From NCBI GenBank assembly GCA_038373885.1, contig JAWZYV010019947.1, positions 572,001 through 636,000 of the forward strand: 64,000 bases of DNA, written 5' to 3'. Below, piece by piece: positions 55,645 through 64,000 of this stretch (the first letter of the stretch is position 1; each line of letters begins with the position of its first letter). The position numbers were made by a program, and so were the translations under genes. Source of the DNA: Cheiracanthium punctorium (lineage: Eukaryota > Arthropoda > Arachnida > Araneae > Cheiracanthiidae). The notes beneath the pieces are model-generated. The model searched no databases, had not been told where the DNA came from, and worked only from the letters and a program-made list of their open reading frames with translations.

Positions 55645-56409
55645 AATCCATTCCTATAAAAATTACGAAATTTAAATTTTTATATGGTCCCGCGGTCCTA
55701 TCAGTTATGATTAGAAAATTTTTCTTTATACAATATCATGCAAAATTTTAAAAAATATCGCCTTTTTACCATCAAAATTCACAGAATTATGATGCAGCAA
55801 ACATTTTGATTTAAGTCACTTTCCCACGTTTAAAAATGTCCCTTTACGATAACTGTTAAGGGGCCGCATGAATATTGAAATTTTAAACCATAGGCTTTAA
55901 TTTAATTTTCCGACATAATGCGAAAAAAGAAGAAGCAAACTAATTTTAGAATACTAATCATCAAACAGACGGTTATAGTCAGGCTCTATAAAAATCTATC
56001 CGGAGTCTTTTGGAAATCTTTTCTGTAATCGAAGTAACAGAATTTTAAGTTGTGTAAATAAAATTCATTTTGTATTTCGCACTCGAAAAGAGCTCTAACT
56101 TTAAGCAGCTGTAACTCGGTGAATTTTGGTCGTATAAGGACGATTTTTTTTTTTTTTTTTTTCCATGAAATTATATAAAGAAATTTTTTCTAAATATAAC
56201 TGATAGGACAGGGGGGACTGTGGAAAAATTTAAATTTCGTAATTTTTATAGAAATTGATTTATTGACTTCGATTATTACTGATATAATAGATTATACAAT
56301 TTAAAGCATTTTTGCAAATGGAAAACTATGTGTCTGACAAGCGGTTATCCAGAGCTGGTGCCCAGCAGCTATTTCAGAAATTGGGCACCGTTTGCACTGG
56401 ACACCCTGT
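55645..56409. mobile_element. CAGGGTG-type palindromic MITE, left end lost
   Basis: 'cctataaaaattacgaaatt' (55651) and 'ctatcagttatgattagaaa' return inverted as 'ttcgtaatttttatagaaat' and 'ttctaaatataactgatag' (56192-56265). The right end is TGGACACCCTG at about 56409. Left terminus missing, next to the Helitron-type end. Confidence 0.65.
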
Positions 56410-56505
56410 ATGGGAACGGCCTGTATATACAGGAAATGATTCTCGGAGTGTAGTCATGTTGTGAGTTAGGCAGGGAAGAAGCTGTCTTACAGTATCAACA
56501 GTCCT

Positions 56506-56629
56506 TTATTCTTTTTTCTCCATACAGTGGGCGGTGGCAAAGAATTCCATCCCGCACTGTTTTTCGTATCTCTGGATTGAGATTTGCTGATACACCTTGA
56601 TTGGCAATTCATTCAGCTTAGAATTCAAA
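56506..56629 (-). CDS. Probable last exon of an unidentified gene, CX9C motif
   Basis: On the minus strand a good acceptor (TTTGTTTACAG) is followed by one base of a split codon and 40 codons ending in TAA: LNSKLNELPIKVYQQISIQR, then a segment with YEKQCGMEFFATAHCMEKKE. The two cysteines are exactly nine residues apart, the spacing of one half of a CHCH (twin CX9C) fold, but the other half is not seen. AATAAA overlaps the stop, so the 3' UTR would be very short. Its phase differs from the CD2BP2 last exon upstream, so it is not a simple alternative end of that gene. I do not recognise the protein. Confidence 0.45.
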
Positions 56630-58634
56630 CTGTAAACAAAAAAGTATGAAAATGATAGAGATTTTAAATACTATTGAAGTTTAACCTTAATAAGAATAAT
56701 TAATCTTACTCAATAATTAAGACAACTTACAGAAATATGAAAATTATAGTCATAATATTCAGTACAATATGCTTAGATATTTCTCGGTTGATAAAAAAGA
56801 ACGTAAAAAAATGCAACATAAAGAGTCAACCATCTTCCTAGTCTTGGTCTAATTTTGGTAGAGAATACAAAAGCACACAGTAATGTTAAAAACAGAAAAT
56901 GAAACTTATTAAAGAAATGAGCTTAAATCATAACAAGTCACAACAGGCTCAGAAGAGAAATCTCCATTGTTGCATCTGTATAATAAAAGAAAGAAAAGCT
57001 TATAATACAAAATAGAAAAGAATATTTAATTCAAAATGGCAATTGAAACAGGCGCGTAGCCAGGAAAATGTTTTATTTTGGGGGGGGGATATGCACCTGG
57101 AAATTTTTTCGAGGGGGGGATATGAACTTATATGTGTATAAATAGACGGAATTTCATCATTAATCCAAAAATTTCGGGGGGGATATATCCCGATATCCCC
57201 CCCCCTGGCTACGCCTCTGAATTGAAATGCTCACTACTGTGTGGTCACGCTTTTATTAAAGAAACACTAAAAAATTTAGTGCTCATTTGACACTTTTTTA
57301 TATTCTTTCATATTGTAAAAGCAACGATTCATAAACTTTTGACATTTTCGGTGCTTCAAACTTTCTGTAAGAAAAAAAAAAGCAAAAGTTTCACAGTTTT
57401 CAGTACTTTACAAAAATTATCATATTGCTAAGACAGTGTATTACTTATCAAAATTGAAGCAAGCATAGCTGACTTCTACCACCTAACAAAACAAAATGTA
57501 AAACACATACTATTTGCATTTATGCTATGTGAAAAAGAGAATGAGATATTCTTGTAAAGCTGGAATTCATAAAGATTATAATTTTACCATACAATTTAGT
57601 TTAAGTACATACTTGCTTGTCCAGAGAATCAGATAAATGGCAAAAATATTTTTTTAATTTAAAATTTACCTAATAATTTCTTTAATTATACAAAATTTGT
57701 ATTATGTATGTGTTAATGTTTATTGCATATGTGTTACCTAATAATTTCTTTAATTATACAAAATTAGTATTACATTATCTCTGTGATGTAATTTCATCCC
57801 AATCATCAAACAGTGACACTTGGACTGAATAATGTGAAACAACACACTTCCTCAAATAGTTTTCTAAATTCTACTTTTAACAAAATGCATAGAAATTCAT
57901 ATGCTTTTTTATCATCTTCACAGTGAAAGATAAAAATGTGATTTTAAGGTCCCTCATATAAGCTACTATTACAATGAAAGGAAAATAATCAGAACTATTA
58001 TTTGAGAAAATTTCAAAGATTAATTAAATCCATTAAATGTTAACAAATCCATAACTGGTTGCAAACTCCTCTTTTTTTAACATTGCTTTTAAGGGTAATT
58101 TATAATTACAGAAAATTTTTACAAACACATACACAGACTATTAGACATTGTATTGAACATGTTATATTACTCAACCTGTTTAGTTTTATCAAGATATTTT
58201 ACTATGTTATGATTTACTGAGTTTTGTAGTTACAGCATTTTTTTCTGCCTGCGCAAATACCTTACACCGTAAATAATTTGTTCAACTGATTTAAGGATTA
58301 AATTTGCTATTGGAAGATCATCTTGTGCATATTAAATTTCTGAGATTATAAGTAATAGTGTTGATGTCTTGGTATCAGACACTTAGGTTATATTTTTTAT
58401 TGAACGTTTTTTTGCCAAGTATAACTTAGGTAAAAATTTTAATTAAGCAGTGCAAGACACAATGAATAATGAAAGAGTAATTTTTAAATAAAAACAGTTT
58501 AATTAAAAAACAATAATGCTATTTTACTGAAGAACAAAAAAAAAAAAAAAAAAAAAATCTGTTTTCAATGATAACACTCTGAAACAATGTTTGGGGACAC
58601 TTCTTTCACATTTTCTTTCATGGGGACACTTATT
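56630..58634. other. Region between the two minus-strand exons
   Basis: AT-rich. Likely holds the 3' UTR of the CD2BP2-like gene near 58634 and intron of the 56506 gene. A hAT MITE lies at 57049-57219. A poly(A) run lies at 58538-58558 on the plus strand. A ~60-bp segment 'ctaataatttctttaattat' is duplicated at 57670 and 57738. No other exon recognised. Confidence 0.45.
57049..57219. mobile_element. hAT MITE, 171 bp, exact 8-bp duplication
   Basis: AATTGAAA at 57041-57048 and 57220-57227. Ends CAGGCGCGTAGCCAGG and, from the right, CAGAGGCGTAGCCAGG. Related to the 46974 family by its ends; different interior. Confidence 0.92.
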
Positions 58635-58843
58635 TCATAAATATATATCAAAGTCTATCCTTTTAGAGGTGTAAAATCTTGAATCTGGTTTGTTGCACTG
58701 CCTAACATAAACGCCATCTTCAAAATACTTTTCATTAACCCATTGTAACATCTGAGAAGAAGGAAAAGGTCCATAAATTTTAGCATCTTCTGAATTTTCC
58801 CACTTGAATTCCCACATAACTTCATCATCAGGGTTTGCATTAC
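58635..58843 (-). CDS. CD2BP2: CD2BP2-like GYF-domain protein, last coding exon
   Basis: Encodes [45 protein letters not shown] and [13 protein letters not shown], then TGA. W-x-Y/F-KW...YGPF...M..W...YF..GV is the GYF domain, which binds proline-rich peptides. In CD2BP2 (U5 snRNP 52K protein; a Drosophila homologue is holn1) the GYF domain is the C-terminal part, and the ending SKRIDFDLY is typical. The acceptor is TTCCACAG and the exon completes a split codon. All upstream exons lie beyond 64000, through an intron of at least 5.1 kb. Tail-to-tail with the carbonic anhydrase gene. Confidence 0.88.
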
Positions 58844-59302
58844 CTGTGGAATAGAATTTTTTTTAATCCATATTAAAATATTAAATTTATATTTTACTCA
58901 GCATTTTTTACAATAATTATACATTTTATTTATAAGTGAAAAGTGAGAAATTTCTAATAAAAATTTTCTTAATCTAAGAAGAAAAAAAATAAGCATGAAA
59001 TTTTCCTTTACATTAAAACAAGAACATGAGCATCAATACTTTTATTTAGAAATGCTATGTTTCACACAGCATATAAAAAGAAGTCCTATAAAAAGATATA
59101 GGACACTAATAAACATTCAAAAGTGAACTTATTTAAAAGTGAACTTTTATGATTTCTCTGTATTATTACAATCAGGTTACTTTTTCAAAAATCATTTGTA
59201 ATGAAAAATTTCAAATTTGAAAGTATAAATGCAAATATTTCATAAAACAGATCTCTAATAAAATTAATTATTTGTTAAATTTCCATTGCCTTTATTTTTA
59301 AA

Positions 59303-59700
59303 CTAGCAGCATGGCCTGGAGTTGCCCGTGCAATGGAAGAGAAATGCGCATTGACTTTAAATATAGATTTTAAAAGGAAGGAATGTGAGTCCTCCCGATG
59401 CAATGATAAAAAAAAGAACATTGGACTTCCCGCTGCAACGAAAAAAAAAAATTGAACATGGCACCTGATAGCGTACAGAGGTTACTGGGAATGGGACGTG
59501 GCTAGGCTGGAATGTGAATCCTCCAGCTGTAATGATAAAAAAAGGACATGGAACTTCCCGCTGCAACAACAACAAAAAATGAACAATGCACCTGATAGCA
59601 TACAGAGGTTACTGGGAATTGGGCATAGCTAGGCTTCTCCCCTTCTAGGTGTCTGTACTCAGTCATTTATCGCTAATACCTACGCAACTACTAAAAACAA
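59303..59700 (-). mobile_element. Helitron 3' end, reverse orientation, with a tandem pair
   Basis: On the minus strand it ends 'ttgcacgggcaactccaggc' then CATGCTGCTAG followed by T, a familiar Helitron-type terminus. Just inside are two ~136-bp direct units (about 59381-59514 and 59515-59640) with 'acttcccgctgcaac' and 'gcatacagaggttactggga'. The 5' end was not found. Confidence 0.65.
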
Positions 59701-59883
59701 ATAGAGTCCAGTCGTCGGTATGAGATTGCACAGTAGGGTGGATCGAAAATTTTTTTTTCTAGAAATCGCTATCTCCTGAGGTGTCAAAAGTTGTACATTG
59801 ATATAAATAAGACATGTGTAAAATTTGAATGTTCTACGACAATGTCTTGAGGTTGCGCATCGAGCTTGAAATTTAGAAATTTT

Positions 59884-60345
59884 TAGGGATCGACCGATAG
59901 TATCGGCGCCGATACCTCCAATTTTTTTAGGTATCGGTATCGGTTCTTTCGATTCTTAAAGTATCGGGAAAGTATCGGTTTCTGTTGCTTTCATCCATTT
60001 TCACCGATACTTTTCAACCGATACTTCGCTTTTCAGAGAAAACCACGCAGGCGCAACACCATTCTAGAATATTTATTTTGGTAATGAGATGAGAGGCGCC
60101 GTTTCATTGGTACATTTGTTTGTGCGAGTGTTTTCGAACTGTGTTTTCTTTTTTTTTAATTCTAACCATCGCTAAATGGATCTCGTATCACCAAGTGTGG
60201 TCGAAATTATGGACGAAGAATCGTTAGATGACAGTTTAACAGGACAATCGCCTGTTCTTCTAAATTATTTTGAATTGGTGCCCAACACTAAATACGCTCT
60301 CTGCAAGGATTGCAAAAAATAAATGTCGAGAGGTAGGCTATAATT
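59884..60345 (+). mobile_element. 5' end of an autonomous-type hAT element
   Basis: Left end TAGGGATCGACCGATAGTAT with repeated TATCGG motifs in the next 130 bp, as in a widespread hAT group. It is followed by a leader and the start of a transposase frame. The 3' part is absent; the sequence passes into a TA/CA microsatellite. Confidence 0.6.
60176..60322 (+). pseudogene. hAT transposase N-terminus, BED-finger start
   Basis: 48 codons from an ATG: MDLVSPSVVEIMDEESLDDS, then SPVLLNYFELVPNTKYALCKDCKK and a stop. C-x2-C after a short aromatic segment begins a BED-type zinc finger. The following bases in another frame read KMSRG-like, the expected continuation, so a frameshift or base change probably created the stop. 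Truncated and dead. Confidence 0.55.
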
Positions 60346-60401
60346 TTACTTCAGTTTTATAAAAGCTTATTTTCTCACTGTGTTGACTCGAAAAAGAGTT
60401 C

Positions 60402-60407
<6 letters not shown>

Positions 60408-60448
<41 letters not shown>
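60408..60448 (+). repeat. (TA)n(CA)n microsatellite
   Basis: About 15 TA units followed directly by about 6 CA units. Confidence 0.95.
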
Positions 60449-60450
<2 letters not shown>

Positions 60451-60628
60451 ATTAAATCTCCCTATAACGAACTTACTCGGTTCCAGTTGAAAAATTCACT
60501 ATAGAGAAAATTTTGTTGTACAGAGATTAGAGATTTTTGCAGTTATTTCAGCAAATATTACAAACTTTTTAGTTAATTCGATGTTTAAAAGTATTAAATT
60601 ATGACTTTCAATTAAAAATAAATTGGTA

Positions 60629-63600
60629 TCCTTATAAATAAAAATGAAATTCTGTTTGTTTGTTTGTTTGTGGATTTGATTCGTATACAAATCCACAAAA
60701 ATAGACCTATCAGCCTGAAATTTTGCACAGATATGTAAAATAATATTCCATATTACAATTACGAATAAATCGTAGTCCACTTTAAAACTTTGAAAGTCCA
60801 CCCGTTCCCGGAATTTAAGAGATTTTTTATGTTCTCCACGCAAGAAGCTTTCCGTAATTGTAACCCCTGTAGTCAAAAAATGTGAAATAAGGATCGTGGT
60901 TGCCATGTGTGGCGATTTTGCTGAATAAAATGTTTTAAATTCTCAAAGAATAATAATGATTTTTTTTTGTTAGTTTATATTCGTAAGGCTATTTTTTTTA
61001 AATTATAATATCGTGTACATGGGAAATCGGAGCAGGAATGACAATGAGGATCGAAGATTTCCGAGACTAATATGTAAATTTTTTTAGTTTGGCGAAAAAT
61101 AAAATGGCTGATAGGCCGATTTTTAGAAAGTGAGTTCTAGCGGTTTGCACAGTTTTAGGCTTTTTGGCGCAATTTACTGAGAGCTTAAGGGAATAGCATT
61201 TTTGAAAACAAGTGCAAAGGTTTTCTTAGAGTTCAGCATTAAATTTTAACTATCCGTGCAGAAATAATGCAGTTATTAGGGCATTTCAAGCGATGTAGCT
61301 TCAGAATTCTCGCCAATTGAGTACATTGATTTAACTTGGGGGAAATCCGCCAAATTTCAGAAAATTGAAATCTTCCAATTTAGTACATCGAGGTAACGAT
61401 GAATAAAACATGTTATATTTGATAATTTAAAAAATGAGGCTGTATTAAGGGATTCCACTCTTCAAAAAAATGCTTGGCGATCGAACCATTTCCCATTTTT
61501 ATTGCTGCTAAGTCAATGCTTCGAATGATTCCCTGAAAAACTCTTGCAAAATGGCGTATGTTGGCACTTTGGCGAGGCTTAGATTTGAAACTGGATTTTA
61601 CTTGAGACTGGTATATATAATAAGACTGGTTATAGATAAAAATGAATGTTGGTATGTGTGCAGGAGGTTGAAAGACTCAGCACCGTTTCACCGATCTCCA
61701 TGAAATTTGCTTCACCTAAGTCTTTTATCATGGAGAAGGTTTTTGTGCTATCCGTTTTCCTCTGACTTGCCACTAGGTGGCGCAGCAGAACGTCGAATTC
61801 TATTTCGTTTAGCCGTTTGCTATGCGAATATTAGAGCTGAAGCAAACCGCATGTATTCGGTACTAAGATACGGATAATCACTCAGACTCGAAGTAACGAA
61901 TTGTTACTGTTCGGTTGATATCGTTACTCGATCCGAAGGTTTCGGATCGAGCAGCTTCGAACTTCGAATACAGACTGCCAGGTGAGGCGAACTAGGGGGG
62001 AAACAGGTTCCAGTAATCGAGTACTAATATCTTCTGTTATTTGTTACTGGCAGTTACTGGATATCGGATCGCGGTTTCAAGGGGGAAAATGACTTTCGAG
62101 TGTGCATTTCGGATCGACCAGGTTCGAACTTCGAATACAAGACTGCGGGAGGGAGAAAATGAATTTCGGTATTTGAGTAATAGTATGTTCCGTTCCGTTA
62201 CTAGATACCGGAAGTATTATGGATTCTCGCTGTTTGAAGGGAAAAATCAGTTTCGGTATTTGAGTAGTAGTATGTTCTGGTTGCAATTCGTTTGTGCCGA
62301 GCCGGATGGTATCGTTTTGATGAGGTTTGGAAGAATCCGTATGTATCGTTACAGTTATGGAGATGGATATACTATCTGCTGCTCTATTGATATGGGTCGT
62401 ACAATGGGGGGATAGGATCCGGTGTATAGCATGTTCTTATGCGCAGTTGAACTTTTTTTGCGGGGGGGGGGGGAAGGGGGTGTTCTTATAATTGTAGAGG
62501 AGCAATACATATAAGAGAAGCATGTTAGTAAGGGGTGCTAATTTCGGGCTTTCTAACATTTTGGTACTAAATAGTGGTGCAATCAGAATTCTTTCTTTCA
62601 GGGTGGTTCCGAAGCAGGATTGCGAACTTAACTTTTTCTTTTTTTTTTAGCTAGAATCGAAATATGAGTAATAAATAACAAATTATTTAAATACACCTTT
62701 TAAAAAATATATTTTTATAAAGTAAACGAATTCACACATTTTTATTATTTAAAATATTATTTGGAACTAAAAAAAATATTTAGCATGGAAACCTAAACAC
62801 ATTTTTTAAGTAATTGTTTAAAAAATATATAAAAAATTGTGAGCGACCCGGGATTTCTATGCCCACTCCTGCGTAAGCCACTGGTATTAAAATAATTCAA
62901 TGAAGTTCAGTATGTTTCTAAAATGTCGGCGTTTAGGGGGCCATCTGCCCTATTTTATGGTACATTTTATTCCATGAACTCATGGAATACGCATAGCCCG
63001 GTGCAACCATTCTTTCTGTATGAAAGGAGTGATAATTTTTGTTTAAAGAATGCTCTCATATATGCACCCACAGAAGGGGCTAACCCCTTTCATCCCAAAA
63101 GTGCAGAAATAGAACTGGAAATATCTTAAAAATAGGTAATTCTCATTGAATAAAACAATTTTAATTTAAAATATGGTAATTTTTAATTTACTTCGAAAAA
63201 TGGTCCAGCAAAAGAAGTTTTTGATATGAAATAAGAACTCACAAATAATAAAGATATTATGCTTTTAGAGACGCAAAGTAGTTGATATCATACTGAGATC
63301 CCCTGCCCTGTGAATTTTATATATGTGGCCCAATCCCTGGATCTCAGTATTCGAGAACCCGCTCCCAGAAAAAACACGAGTCACAAGCTTTCCTTTACAC
63401 TTTTTATGATGAGAATGAACAGGTTAAACCAGCGTTCAGAATTAAAAAAAGGGGGGGGTTGAGAAAAAAAAGAATGGCATATGTCTTTGGAAGATTTCTA
63501 TGTGCACTCAGTAATTCGGATAATTTAGCATTGTATAAAACCATAAATGTGTATAAAAACAATCTGTAAATCAGAGAAAATAAGCTCTAAATACAACTTT

Positions 63601-64000
63601 GTACAACTTCGCTAAAAAAAATTCTTTTTGGTTATGGGTTTATGTATGGGCGGCATATACCCATAACAACACTGTCCCGGATGTGTTGTTATGGGGCACT
63701 ATATAACACCCTATTACCGATTCTATTAGTAGTAACGAAAGTAACGAGTAACGAATACTTAGTAACGAATAGCGAACATCTAAGTAACAAATACATACGG
63801 ATACTCATTTTGTCGTTACTTTTACAGCACTAGCGAATATCGTCCAGCCAATTTCGATGAAATTTGGTACACGCGGATATTAGAACACGGAGAATATTTT
63901 TCACTATCCATTTGCTGTAACTTACCGCTAAATAGCGCTGCAACGCATCAACTTCTATACCGTTCGACCGGACGGCATAAAATTTTTTATACTTACACAT
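60629..64000 (+). mobile_element. Helitron copy B (5' end present, runs off the window)
   Basis: Starts TCCTTATAAATAAAAATG after an A, then a TTTG repeat, as typical for Helitron 5' ends. From about 60790 it matches copy A. It lacks the 212-1509 insertion (compare around 60960-61010). It is interrupted by a hAT element at 61832-63832 and resumes at 63841 with the tandem array. The 3' end is outside the window. Confidence 0.8.
61832..63832. mobile_element. 2.0-kb hAT element inserted in Helitron B
   Basis: GCGAATAT at 61824-61831 and 63833-63840; Helitron A has one GCGAATAT at the same place (2431-2438). Ends TAGAGCTGAAG and, from the right, TAGTGCTGTAA. Subterminal GTAACGA/TCGTTAC motifs crowd both ends (for example 61893-61930 and 63733-63765), the usual landscape for hAT transposase binding. 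The interior has repeated 'ttcggtatttgagtagtag'-type units (62165, 62257), a G-run at 62462 and AT-rich sequence. The frames at 62041-62415 and 62923-63129 show no domain; I see no transposase. Confidence 0.88.

Noticed and set aside
62041..62415. 124-codon frame inside the hAT element at 61832
   Set aside because: It consists of internal repeats ('ttcggtatttgag') and shows no transposase motif.

Overview
The window is animal nuclear DNA, AT-rich and intron-dominated, with only two or three host genes and a very dense load of transposable elements. Spliced exons with GT/AG borders, tRNA-derived SINEs, and Helitron, hAT, piggyBac, mariner and Tc1 remains fit an arthropod. A chelicerate such as a spider is my guess, from general style only; no sequence here proves it.

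Host genes. (1) Plus strand, 15093-45713: a carbonic anhydrase of the alpha class in six visible coding exons that join in frame to 293 residues. All zinc ligands are present, as is the cysteine pair of secreted/membrane CAs, and the C-terminal hydrophobic tail suggests GPI anchoring. The exon for the start codon and signal peptide was not found and must lie upstream of 15093. The five introns (1.7, 2.2, 4.7, 13.4 and 7.7 kb) are full of mobile DNA. (2) Minus strand, 58635-58843: the last coding exon of a CD2BP2-type GYF-domain splicing protein; its upstream exons lie beyond the right edge. (3) Minus strand, 56506-56629: a probable last exon of an unidentified gene, with a CX9C cysteine pair.

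Mobile layout. 1-3287 is a Helitron (element A) ending in a hairpin plus CTAG, with a tandem array before its end. It is interrupted at about 212-1509 by a sequence with inverted ends carrying an intact 266-codon ORF, which joins a Tc1/paired-type HTH to the DUF6570-like N-terminal domain of arthropod Helitron proteins. A second copy (element B) starts at 60629 and runs off the right edge. It lacks that insertion but carries its own 2.0-kb hAT insertion (61832-63832) flanked by the 8-bp duplication GCGAATAT, so A and B act as empty-site controls for each other.

3538-5401 is a piggyBac-type element at TTAA. 8897-13492 is a 4.6-kb hAT element with matching 8-bp duplications, a decayed transposase C-terminus and several nested insertions. 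The carbonic anhydrase introns then hold piggyBac MITEs, a mariner (22093-22704), a 1.5-kb TTA-flanked palindromic element (25412-26930), an endonuclease relic split by a SINE, a long near-perfect palindrome (28748-29545), a complete SINE with 14-bp duplications (29888-30121), an AAGCTTG-rich element (32311-33393), a nested stack at 34543-37582 including a decayed Tc1 transposon, and a compound repeat with internal arrays (43263-45245). Between the gene ends (45714-56500) lie more hAT MITEs with clear 8-bp duplications, a large palindromic MITE (51776-52478) and Helitron-like pieces.

I saw no rRNA, no functional tRNA gene, no CRISPR array and no bacterial operon structure. Most open frames in the window are chance frames or repeat shadows. 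Boundaries of degenerate repeats are read by eye and may be off by several bases.
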